Assembly (NCBI GenBank): GCA_963763215.1
Contig: CAVXNX010000012.1
Coordinates: 1 to 64,000, forward strand
DNA from: DASQZK01 sp963763215
GTDB lineage: Bacteria; Bacteroidota; Bacteroidia; Bacteroidales; GCA-2748055
Length of the DNA stretch: 64,000 bases
Direction: 5' to 3'
The stretch's first letter is position 1; the number at the start of each line of letters is the position of its first letter. The notes beneath the pieces were generated by a model. The model saw nothing but the letters and a program-made list of their open reading frames with translations. It was not told the origin of the DNA and did no database searches. Both the position numbers and the translations under genes were made by a program. Positions 26,122-35,238 of the stretch are shown here, piece by piece.

Positions 26122-28207
26122 ATGACAACAACGCGTTTTTTATCCTGTCTGCCATTTCTGGCGGCGTTTCTTTTCATCCCGGCATTCCTGGCAGCCCAGG
26201 AACCCGTAAGCTGGCTCTCCGGTTTTACAGGCGATGTATCCGGGGGCAGCTCGACTTTAAGTTATTCCTTCAACACGGTTGACGGCAATGGGTGCAAGCT
26301 TCAGATCCAGGAGAAGGAGACCGACAAAAAGGGGAAGACGACTGAAAAAGACTGGGTTTTCTATCTTTCCGACCTGGATCCCTCGGCCATGTCCTTCAAG
26401 CCTTCAGGGAAAGTAATCAGGGTGAATCTGGGGATCAAAAACCGGCAGAAATTTATTACTGATATCTGAAAACGGGGAATTCACGGGCTATACCGATGAA
26501 GTCCCGATGACCATGGCCGAAGTCGATAAGGCCAGAGCTTTTATCGAGGCCGTCAAGTCCCATTCGGGTGAATGCAGCCAAACCAACAGGGCCTGGAATT
26601 CGGAGGGTGAAGCCATCGACTGGCTGGGAGAGAATATCAAGGCTTCGGATAACAGCGGGACATCCTGGGAGCAGACTTTTTCCACGGGTGCAAGGCCGTA
26701 CCTGGCGGTGCTGAAATCCACTTCGACCGACAGCAAAGGGACGCAAAACACGGTGACCAGGACCTTCGATCTGAGCGACATCGATCCGACAGGGGTGTCA
26801 TTGGTGGTCTCCGGGAAATCCCTGAAGGTGGTCCTCCCGGTCAGGGCAAAAAATAATTACATCATGGAGAAAAAGGGCGACGAAGGGATCACCTATGCCC
26901 GCGATCTCGATATTTACACCGATGATATCGAGGCGGCAAGGAATATTGTCAATGCCTTCAACTATCTCGCATCCAATACGAAGGTCACCCGGAAGGAATG
27001 GAAAAATGACGGTGAAGCACTCGGCTTCGTCAAGGCAAACCTCGGTAAAACGGAGGCCTCGGGCAAAACCTATGACCAGACCATGGACTTCGAAGCGGCA
27101 CCTTCGGGGAAGGTGACATTCAAAACCGTGACCACCGACTCAAAAGGCGGTTCATCAACGGAGGAAAGCGTGCTGTACCTGAATGACCTGCAGGTTCCCG
27201 TCGAACTCAATGTCGATTCACGATCGGCCTGGCTCGGCCTCAATACCAAAGACAAGGCTAAGTACATCCGGCAGACCAAAGACGGTGCTGATGAACCATG
27301 GTCGCCGGATCTGAAACTGTATGTCAATGATATCGACCTGGCCCGTGACCTGGCTTCTGCCCTTGATTACGCCGCCAGCAATAGTTCTGCCGGCGATGCA
27401 GGACTGTCATCTCAGTCTGCCGTCATTGCGTGGCTGCAGGGCAATGTAGGCGAACTTCCGGTTGACGGAAAAAACACAAAACAATCACTGAAGATCGAAC
27501 CCGGCAGCGAAAACAGGATCACCCTCGACGTGGTGACTGCCGGCACCAACGGTTCTTCCGATGTGAAAGAACAGTTCATCCTTTATCCCGAAGACCTCTC
27601 CACGGAAGATAATGTCATTAAAGTCAGCGGCAAAAAACTCTATGTCCCCCTGTCGACGGGCAAACTCAACTACATCAAAGTGTACAGGGACGGTGCCATA
27701 CAGAACTACACGCGGAGCGCCGATGTGTATTTTAACGACGTCCACGCGGCAAAATTATTCACCCAGGCCATCGCCTTCCTTGCCCAAAACACGAAAGCCG
27801 AAAAACGCGAGCCGGCCGTTAAGGATGCCTGGGGTATCGTGACATCCCTCATCGGCAAGGTGGATGAGACGGGTGAAGTGTACGAGCAGGGGATCGAAAA
27901 AGCGGATCCTGCAAACGCCTGTAAGGTAAAATTCAGCCTCGGGGATACCGACAGCAAAGGAGCGACCACAAAATATGCGTGGGAATTCATGTTGACCGAT
28001 ATCGATCCTTCTGCATCGAATATTTCCGTTTCCTCGAAGGAAATCCATGTGAACCTGGTGACCAAAGGCCGTCAGAAACTCATCAAACCTTATAAAAATG
28101 ATGAAGCCCAGAATTTCGACGATGGCGTGGTGATCCGCACCAACGATATCGTTGAAGCCAAAAAATTACTGGGAGCGTTCACCACCCTGGCGAAGGAATG
28201 CAAATAG
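26122..28207 (+). pseudogene. Exported protein of about five tandem unnamed domains, frameshifted
   Basis: A signal peptide (CLPFLAAFLFIPAFLAAQ) starts the frame, which breaks at about 26458 (RQKFI then ISENGEF in the next frame; one extra base). The continuation runs from about 26459 to 28207. The joined product of about 695 aa consists of about five units of 125-140 residues. Each has a TDSKG motif, a line like F.LSDIDP, VSGK..KV.LP, K.NYI or RQKLI, and Y.ND...A at its end. I recognise no named family. The first unit ends at the frameshift. The repeats are diverged, so they are not a recent expansion. Confidence 0.65.
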
Positions 28208-28312
28208 GAAGCAGGCGGGATGCGCGGCTGCCCGGATCGAACCAGGAAGGACCGGGAGGTGGAGGGAAACAGCCTTTCACCCCGGGAACAGATCACCCGG
28301 AGCGTTTTCTCA

Positions 28313-28759
28313 TCACTTCACCGAGATGAGCAGCCAGGTGTCTTCATATTTCCTGAACCGGCTCCGGATGTCCCGGATGGAGCTGCGGGCTTCCAGGATC
28401 TCGTTGGTCGCTTTGACCGACACACGGTAAAGGCCCTGATCGTTTTTCAGGAGAACGCTGGAAAAACCGTCACTGGCGATCTGTTCCTGGTATTTCCTGG
28501 CATTGCCGGGATCGCGGAAGCTGCCGATGATGACACCGATGATGACGAAGTATTCATGCGGGTCGGCAGGATGGTCGGGTGTCGCCACGATTTTCTCGCG
28601 GACTTCGGTTATCGGCGGGTCGTCATCTTTGGCCGGTTTCGTGTATGAATTGCCGGTGGCCGGGGTTGAGGACACCGGCGCTTTCCGGCCTTTATGCATA
28701 CTGGCGCATGATGAAAGCATCGCGCTCACGAGGATCAACATGATCAGTTTAGCGTTCAT
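28313..28759 (-). CDS. SPOR-domain lipoprotein
   Basis: The start at 28759 (MNAKLIMLILVSAMLSSCAS) gives a clear lipobox (LSSC); the longer frame to 28855 has no meaning upstream. The 148-aa product has a proline-rich linker and a C-terminal SPOR domain (about 75-148, YFVIIGVIIGSFRDPGNARK, then SVLLKNDQGLYRVSVKATNE). SPOR domains bind denuded peptidoglycan at division sites. It is a single gene, convergent with the repeat-protein gene. Confidence 0.85.
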   Translation of the reverse strand: MNAKLIMLILVSAMLSSCASMHKGRKAPVSSTPATGNSYTKPAKDDDPPITEVREKIVATPDHPADPHEYFVIIGVIIGSFRDPGNARKYQEQIASDGFSSVLLKNDQGLYRVSVKATNEILEARSSIRDIRSRFRKYEDTWLLISVK

Positions 28760-28952
28760 CGTGGGGTATTTTTTGATTGGACATGGTTTCAGGCAGGCAA
28801 GATATTGAAAATATCTCCCCGCCATCATGGAACTTATGAACACTCTGGTGAGCAAGGGGGGAAAAATGCAGGAATTTTCTCTTTTTTTTATAATTTTACT
28901 GAAGCTTTAACGGCTCAATGCTTCACTTTTTCACACCAAAACCCAATGCACC

Positions 28953-29348
28953 ATGGATCTCGAAGTAAGGTTTGAAGGGAACAAAAAAATCAATGCTTAC
29001 TACAACGGACATGTCATCCGGACGGATCAGCCCGTGAAGGCCGGAGGTGATGATACCGCACCGGCGCCTTTTGATATTTTCCTCGCATCCATAGGTACCT
29101 GTGCCGGGATCTATGTCAAATCGTTTTGCGACCGGCGGGAAATTCCGACCGACGGAATCCGGATCATACAGTCGGCTGAGTACAACCGGGAGACGGGTTT
29201 ACCGGTAAACATCAAACTGGAGATCCAGCTTCCCCGGGATTTCCCTGAGAAATACAAGGCGGCCGTGATCAATGCTGCCGATCTCTGCAAGGTGAAAAAG
29301 ACCCTTGCGGCACCACCTGAATTTGAAGTATTTACGAGTGAGGCTGCT
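28953..29348 (+). pseudogene. OsmC-family protein, first of a broken tandem pair
   Basis: From the ATG at 28953 the sequence is a normal OsmC-like protein (MDLEVRFEGNKKINAYYNGH, GTCAGIYVKSF with the cysteine, PPEFEVFTSEA). At about 29345-29350 it jumps, out of frame, into the middle of a second copy, so no stop of its own is left and the open frame runs on to 29462 in junk. OsmC proteins reduce organic peroxides with a cysteine pair; the second cysteine lies in ADLCKVKKTL. Confidence 0.75.
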
Positions 29349-29625
29349 CGACATTTTCCTGGCCTCGATCGGCACCTGCGCCGGCATTTATGTGAAATCC
29401 TTCTGCGACCGGAGGGACATTTCCACGGAGGGCATTCGCATCATCCAATCGGCCGTGTATGATGAAAAGTCCGGGCTTCCGGTGAACATCAGCCTGGAGA
29501 TCATCCTGCCTGCCGGGTTCCCAGAAAAATACAAAGCGGCGGTCATCAATGCCGCAGAACTGTGCAAGGTGAAAAAGACCCTTGCTTCACCTCCCGAATT
29601 CAAGGTGTTCACCACGACGGAATAA
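29349..29625 (+). pseudogene. OsmC-family protein, second copy, N-terminus missing
   Basis: It begins at DIFLASIGTCAGIYVKSFCD and ends FKVFTTTE at 29625. It is closely similar to residues about 45-132 of the first copy. The first 40-odd residues are absent. The two genes were evidently tandem paralogues, and the end of one and the start of the next have been deleted, or collapsed in assembly. Confidence 0.7.
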
Positions 29626-29711
29626 CAACGGGCTGCTCACCTCCCGGAGATTACCGCACAGCCGGATCACAAAGTGTCTGTCTGCATGTTCCTCCTGAAG
29701 TTTTTCCCATC

Positions 29712-30702
29712 CTACCTGTTTACGGATTTCATCATATTTTCCGGGTAGCGCTGACCTGCGGCGACATCTCTGGGCGCAATGGCATCGATCTCCGCTAATT
29801 CCTTATCCGAAAGGCTGACATCCAGGGCATTCACATTCTCCTCGAGGTATTTGACATGTTTTGTGCCGGGAATGGGGAAGATGAATTCACCCTGGGCCAT
29901 GACCCATGCCAGGGCGAGCTGTGCCGGTGTACAACCTTTGTCCTTTGCCAGGTCTTCGATCTTTTTCACCAGGTCGAGGTTTTTCTCGAAGTTCTCTCCC
30001 TGGAAGCGTGGGGAATGCCGGCGGTAATCGTCCTCTTCGAAATCCTCGGGCGATCTGTACCGCCCGGTCAGGAATCCCCGCCCGAGGGGACTGTAAGCCA
30101 CGAAGGCGATGCCCAGTTCACGGCAGGTTTCCAGCACCTCATCTTCCGGTTCACGGCTCCAGAGCGAATATTCACTCTGCACGGCCGTAATGGGATGCAC
30201 GGCATGGGCTTTCCGCAGCGTGGAGGCGGACACCTCGGAGAGCCCGATGCCCCTGATCAGGCCGTCTTTGACCAGACCGGCCATCGCTCCGACGGTTTCC
30301 TCGATGGGGGTGTCGGGGTCGACGCGATGAAGGTAATACAGGTCGATGACGTTGATATTAAGTCGTTTCAGGCTGTCATGGCAGGCCGTCTTCACATACG
30401 ACGGTTTGCCGTTCACACTCCGTGAACCGGGTTTCGACGTATCACGGACGATACCGAATTTTGTGGCAATGGTGAGCTTATCGCGATTGCCACGAACGGC
30501 CTGACCAACGAGCTCTTCATTGGTGAATGGACCGTACATGTCGGCTGTGTCGAAAAAGGTGATCCCCAGTTCGATGGCCCGGTTTATGGTCCGGATGGAT
30601 TCGTCCCTGTTCTTCTTCCCGTAAAATTCGCTCATGCCCATACAACCCAAGCCCAAGTTCCGATGCTTTGATTCCTTGTGATCCGAGATTCTTGATTTTC
30701 AT
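29712..30702 (-). pseudogene. Aldo/keto reductase, one frameshift
   Basis: The start MKIKNLGSQGIKASELGLG (30702) and the rest (CMGMSEFYGKKNRDESI to the stop at 29712) lie in two frames, separated by one extra T in GGGTTGTATGGGC near 30648. Joined, it is a typical AKR of about 330 aa: catalytic Asp/Tyr in FFDTADMYG, Lys in TIATKFG, His in YYLHRVDPD, and cofactor motif IPGTKHVKYLEENV. AKRs reduce aldehydes and ketones with NADPH. The rest of the gene is undecayed. Confidence 0.85.
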
Positions 30703-30907
30703 ACCGTTGAATGATTATGGTGTTTATTCGTAGCCTTGTCGTCATGGTTTGCGGCCAGGAGGATTTCCCTGGTTATTTATTGTGATGAAACAGACGGGCC
30801 GGGCAAAAGTTTTTTAGGGCGACAGCGACCGGTCAGCGGTATACCGGTTTCATCCGGATCTGTCACCGGGAGGTGCCAAAAGCGTTTCGTACCGGCCTTC
30901 CGTATTT

Positions 30908-32109
30908 TCAGAAGGCCGAAACGAAACCGAGGGAGAACCTGCCCCAGGCATCGGCGGATGGGGTGAAGACCCGGGTATATTCGGCGGACAGCCTGACATT
31001 CCGCCGTAACAGGTATCCGGCATGGAGCGTGGCCGAACGGTAATCGGCCGGGTTGAAATCCGAATCCACCCAGTTGATCATCCCCAGGGCGTACCACCGG
31101 CTGTTATCGCCCCGTGGACTGAATATCAGTTCTCCAAACGCCCCTTGCGTGTTGATATCGTTCATCGCAGCGTCGGAATCTTCACTGAGAAGGACCTTGT
31201 TGTCATTGCGCATGAGGTATTGCATATTCAGTTCCCATTTGCCGGCGAAGCGGAAGGAGGCGTCGGGCCCAAGATACCGCGAGGAATTGGTGACCGCGTA
31301 TCCGGCTGCATTATTCAGGTTCTCTTTACCGAAATAACCGGTGACACCGATGCGTGCGAAATCACCGATATCCTGTGCCACCCGGTGCCAGGACATTTTT
31401 GTACTTATCCTTATCGAAGAGCATCGACGGGCTGGCGTGCGAAAGACCGTTGCCGTTGACCACTTCGAGGACGAGATCCGTCTTGCGTTTCAAGTCCCCA
31501 GGTGATCATGACCCCGCGGTCGTATTCGAGGTTGAAATCCGACAACCCGATGCTCGTGGTATAGATATGATAATCTTCGAGGGTCAGCCGCAACTCGCGT
31601 TTGAAGAGCGGATCGGAAACCTGGAATTGTCCGGCGTAGATATCGAGGTCCGTATTGAAAAGGTTGTTATACATCAGGTAGGCATCTTCGACCCCGGCAA
31701 TTTCCCCGGCTTCGTCCATGAGGAAATAAAAATAATAAGAGAGGTGGTCGGAGAGTTCACCGCCGGAGAGGAGTTTGATGACATAAGGTGCGGCGAAGTC
31801 GGCTTGTTCGCGGTTTCCCATGTTCCAGGTCATAAATCCGTCGATTCTCACGGCCAGGGGGAACTCACGGATGAGGCTCAGGAGGTCGTCGCCGGTGTTC
31901 ACGAAATAACCGGGCGCCTGGTATTCCTTCAGGCGGAAGCCGTCGCCGGCCACCTGGTCACCGTAGGCTTTCAGTTTGGGAATGGAAGGGGCATGGCATA
32001 CCTGGCAGCTGACCCGGTATTTACGGGCAAAGGCCGGGATGGCACCGGCATCGTTGCAGATCCCGGCCGTCAAGATCATGAGGCAAAGGACAGTCAGTGG
32101 TTTTTTCAT
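30908..32109 (-). pseudogene. Porin-like protein with one c-type heme motif, two frameshifts
   Basis: From 32109 a signal peptide (LTVLCLMILTAGICNDAGA) leads to RKYRVSCQVCHAPSIPK, a CxxCH heme site, then beta-barrel-like sequence. The frame shifts at about 31488 (LET to KTDLVLEV, extra C) and about 31396 (extra A in a run of five). The last part (30908-31396) ends in a barrel strand GRFSLGFVSAF. The total is about 400 aa. It lies just downstream of the pentaheme cytochrome gene, in the same direction, so the two may form an electron conduit at the outer membrane. That role is inference. Confidence 0.65.
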
Positions 32110-32160
32110 AGAGGCTTAGGTTTTAGTCATGTTGGGAAGTGTATATTTCAACCGGTTGTG

Positions 32161-33507
32161 TCAGGGCAGAATGTTCATCCCGGCCACCTGTTCGTTGATG
32201 ACCTGCGCCGTATATTCCGATTCGGGAACACCGAGGTATTCGCCGACGGGCTTGACGAGAAGGCGATAATTCAGGACAGCATGGACCGTGAGTTTTCCCG
32301 GTTTGATGTCATAAGGGATCTCGAAAGTGTAGGTTTCCGTCTTCGTTTCCCTCGGTCCGAGTCTGTAATCTACGCCAAGGGATTTGGTGTTCCATTGCAT
32401 GATGGTCATGTTGCCCTCGGGGTCGAAATAGGGCATTCTGAAAATGCGGTCGCCGGCGGGAACGTCTTCCCGGCGGAGGCCGTTGAAATTTTTCAGCTTA
32501 AGGGGAATGGCGAGATCCTGGTAGGCCAGGTCATCCCCGGCAATGGTGTATTCTTCCCCTTCAAATCCTTTTTTATTCACCGGAAGAGGGTAAACGTTCC
32601 CATCCTCATCGACAGCTTCCACATGGAGCCAGACGATGCGGTCTTCCACCGAACCGGTCGGGAATTTATGGCCGGTTTTCTGGTTAAAAAGGGTCACGGT
32701 GAAGGTTACGGGATCACCCATCATGGCTTCATTCCGGTCGGGCTGGATCCGCAGTTCAATCGTTCCGCGTTTTTTACCTTCATCATGGGCGCCGTTCAAG
32801 AGGTGGAGGCGGCTGTTTTCATACAGGCTGCCCATTTTAGCGGTTTTGCCAGGTGTATGGGGCATATGACAATCCTGGCACACTACACCTTCGGCATAAT
32901 ACGGCCCTTCTTTCAGCTCCAGGTGGGTGGATTTCACCCAGATTCCGTAAGGGTTTTTTTCATTGTGGCACGTCCCGCAAAATTCAGCTTTACTGTGCAA
33001 GTCGGTGGTGCGGATCTCATGGTTGGGCGATTCGACAGTGCCCTTTCGTGAGGTATATTTTGTTTTCCCGGGATCCATGATGTAATTGTGATTGAAGGGG
33101 ATATCGCCTTCAAACCCGGTGATGTTATGGCACACTTCGCACGAAACCGATTCATTGGCGCGGGAATTCATTGCAGGGCGCGGCGGAGGAAGTTCCCCTG
33201 CGGCATAGGCCAGCGGGGCATGACATCCGTTACACCCGTCATCCACACCTTTCATTGCAGGGTCGACGGCGGCATGGGCCACCGCCAGGTCAAAGTATTC
33301 GATCTCATCCCACTTGTGGGTATAGGCTTCCGACATCATCGTCTGGGACCATTGGGCATAAAAGCCGTCATGGCAGGAACCGCAATACCCGGGCTTTTCA
33401 AAAGCATCGTAGGGGTATTGACCTCGCGTGTCGTTCCGGTGGATTCCAATGAGTGAGGTGAGAAGAAGGAAAGCGGCAAGGCCGGTGAGAACAGGTTTTG
33501 TTTTCAT
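32161..33507 (-). CDS. Pentaheme c-type cytochrome
   Basis: The 448-aa exported protein (signal LTGLAAFLLLTSLIGIH) contains five CxxCH motifs at about residues 42 (CGSCH), 92 (CNGCH), 123 (CEVCH), 177 (CGTCH) and 210 (CQDCH). The spacing and HAPLAYAAG / HMPHTPGKT contexts resemble the cytochrome c554-like group. The last 200 residues are a beta domain (GHKFPTGSVEDR) without hemes. It is probably periplasmic or outer-membrane associated and transfers electrons. The heme-porin gene follows 51 bp downstream. No maturation genes are nearby. Confidence 0.88.
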   Translation of the reverse strand: MKTKPVLTGLAAFLLLTSLIGIHRNDTRGQYPYDAFEKPGYCGSCHDGFYAQWSQTMMSEAYTHKWDEIEYFDLAVAHAAVDPAMKGVDDGCNGCHAPLAYAAGELPPPRPAMNSRANESVSCEVCHNITGFEGDIPFNHNYIMDPGKTKYTSRKGTVESPNHEIRTTDLHSKAEFCGTCHNEKNPYGIWVKSTHLELKEGPYYAEGVVCQDCHMPHTPGKTAKMGSLYENSRLHLLNGAHDEGKKRGTIELRIQPDRNEAMMGDPVTFTVTLFNQKTGHKFPTGSVEDRIVWLHVEAVDEDGNVYPLPVNKKGFEGEEYTIAGDDLAYQDLAIPLKLKNFNGLRREDVPAGDRIFRMPYFDPEGNMTIMQWNTKSLGVDYRLGPRETKTETYTFEIPYDIKPGKLTVHAVLNYRLLVKPVGEYLGVPESEYTAQVINEQVAGMNILP

Positions 33508-33659
33508 GGCAGTTTATTGAGGTGAGTAGTTTGATCCTCAATGTTCTGTACAAAGCCTGTACCTCAGGCGAAAACCCGATCCGCCCGGCCATATGTTCTA
33601 TTGCACCTCTTGCCGGGAACCGACGCACAACTCCCGGCTTTCCTGAATTTCCGGTTTAC

Positions 33660-33686
33660 AGCCGGGGCGGGGAAAGATCCCCGGCT
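33660..33686. repeat. Hairpin in the leader region of the cytochrome gene
   Basis: AGCCGGGG (33660-33667) and CCCCGGCT (33679-33686) form a perfect 8-bp stem with an 11-nt loop, 150 bp upstream of the cytochrome start. A regulatory role is possible but unsupported. Confidence 0.3.
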
Positions 33687-33790
33687 ATGTCAATTTTAAT
33701 TTAGACTGAATATAAATGACTGATATATGGGTCATTGTGATGGGCGGACTGGGGAAATTTCCCTACAACCGTTGCGGCGGGATATTATCC

Positions 33791-34666
33791 CTAGGTGACA
33801 TTGAGCCTGTTCATCGCCTCGTTGGCCCTGGCGTAGGTTTGTTCCAGCTTGTACTGGTACCAGTTTTTGCCCAGGGTGAAACGCATCAGATCGTCGAGGT
33901 TCGAGAGCACGGCGACGTTCCAGAAGCCTCTCAGCCAGTGCGCGGTATGTGGACTGAGCGCCCGCTGGTTGATGGCATAGCCGCCTTCCAGGTATTTGAT
34001 GTAATGCCAGTAGCCGCTCGGCATGAACAGGGTGTCGCCCGGTTCCAGGATGCAGGTCTGTCCCTCCACGAACCGCAATGCGGGGTACTTCTCAAAATCG
34101 GGGTTCCCGATATCCACGGAACTGTGGACGTTGAACGGGTAACGGTACAGGAATTTCGAATAGGCGGGGGAGAACAGGACGACCCGTTTCCGTCCGTGCA
34201 GCTGGGTGAGGAAGACGTTGGCAAAGTCCATGTCCTGGTGCATGCGGACGACGGAATCCTTTCCCCCGAAAAACATGAAGGGCAATTGTTTAAGATATCT
34301 TGAAGTGATGGGGGGATAGTCGAAATCGTTCCGCAATTCGGGTTTATGTTTGAGGATGTTGAAGAGGAACAATCTCAGGTCGGAAGGTCCGGCGGTGATG
34401 GTGTCGAGGTAATCCGCGAACCGCATTTTCTTCGGCGCGCCTTTCGTTGACCTGTCGGGCTTCTCACCGGCGGCATCGTACACGCCGACCATGATATTGC
34501 CGAGTTCTTTTTTGAAATAGTCGATAGTCCATTTTGTGGTTGCCGGATAATCTTTCCATAAACCTCTCAGGACCACTGGTCTCTGGGGAACCTGGTATTT
34601 TTCCCTGAAGGACTCGCGGCTGATGTTTTCCACGATATCTACCGGATGGTCAATGTTCAGTTCCAT
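33791..34666 (-). CDS. Cupin-8 (JmjC-like) oxygenase-family protein
   Basis: The 291-aa protein has the cupin-8 layout: an N-terminal block (RPVVLRGLWKDYPATTKWT), RMHQDMDFANVFLTQLHGRK with the His-x-Asp iron ligands, and a second His in LFMPSGYWHYIKYLEGG. Members are Fe(II)/2-oxoglutarate dioxygenases that hydroxylate proteins or small molecules. Both ligand motifs are present, so it should bind iron. The substrate is unknown. It is upstream of, and in the same direction as, the cytochrome gene, but a gap of about 280 bp separates them. Confidence 0.85.
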   Translation of the reverse strand: MELNIDHPVDIVENISRESFREKYQVPQRPVVLRGLWKDYPATTKWTIDYFKKELGNIMVGVYDAAGEKPDRSTKGAPKKMRFADYLDTITAGPSDLRLFLFNILKHKPELRNDFDYPPITSRYLKQLPFMFFGGKDSVVRMHQDMDFANVFLTQLHGRKRVVLFSPAYSKFLYRYPFNVHSSVDIGNPDFEKYPALRFVEGQTCILEPGDTLFMPSGYWHYIKYLEGGYAINQRALSPHTAHWLRGFWNVAVLSNLDDLMRFTLGKNWYQYKLEQTYARANEAMNRLNVT

Positions 34667-35238
34667 GGTTCGGTTTATTTAATGGATTTACATTGTTCCC
34701 TGTTTTTTTGCGCTGCCCGGTCCCACCGGCCGGAAAGACCGGTATTCATCAGGCCTCGATTCCATACGCAAATTGCAAGCCATGCATCTCTAAGGCTAAA
34801 AAACAGATACGTCCTGTTTTTGTTTAGGTATGGAATTCCACATTTCAGGTTTTTCTTTCGGGCTGTTTCTCTACACATTGGGCCCTGCGGCAGGGCTGTC
34901 CCCCGTACAGCCGGTCTTTCTTGAGAGCGGGGGCCGGGATTTACCGGGTGAAGGGCAGGTCGGGGCGGCTTATGGCGTGATTTTTTCACTGATCCGGTGT
35001 GTCCGCGAAAAACAGGAACGAAATATGCTTGATTCCCAATCAATAAAGAGACTTTACCGGGCAAAGCAGGCACCATGGACAGGGGACGGGAAAAACAGCA
35101 TGAGCCAAAGGAGCGGCAGACAGTTCGTTCTACAAAAGGTTCCGGTGGGCGCATACGCGGACGGCAATGCGCCGGCCCCTATCCCGCCCGTGATTGTCCG
35201 GCGGATGCCTCCTGGCAAAAAAACACAGCATTTTATAC
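34667..35238. other. Intergenic region with a bidirectional hairpin
   Basis: No convincing gene is present; frames here have no family features. AAAAACAG (34799-34806) and CTGTTTTT (34814-34821) form an 8-bp A/T-flanked hairpin that could end transcription in either direction. The region separates the leftward cupin gene from rightward tamB and should hold both promoters. Confidence 0.4.

Noticed and set aside
31354..33051. 565-aa plus-strand frame
   Set aside because: It is a shadow of the cytochrome and porin-like genes, whose minus-strand frames carry the heme motifs.
34675..35154. 159-aa minus-strand frame
   Set aside because: It has no domain, signal or conserved pattern and lies in a promoter-bearing gap.
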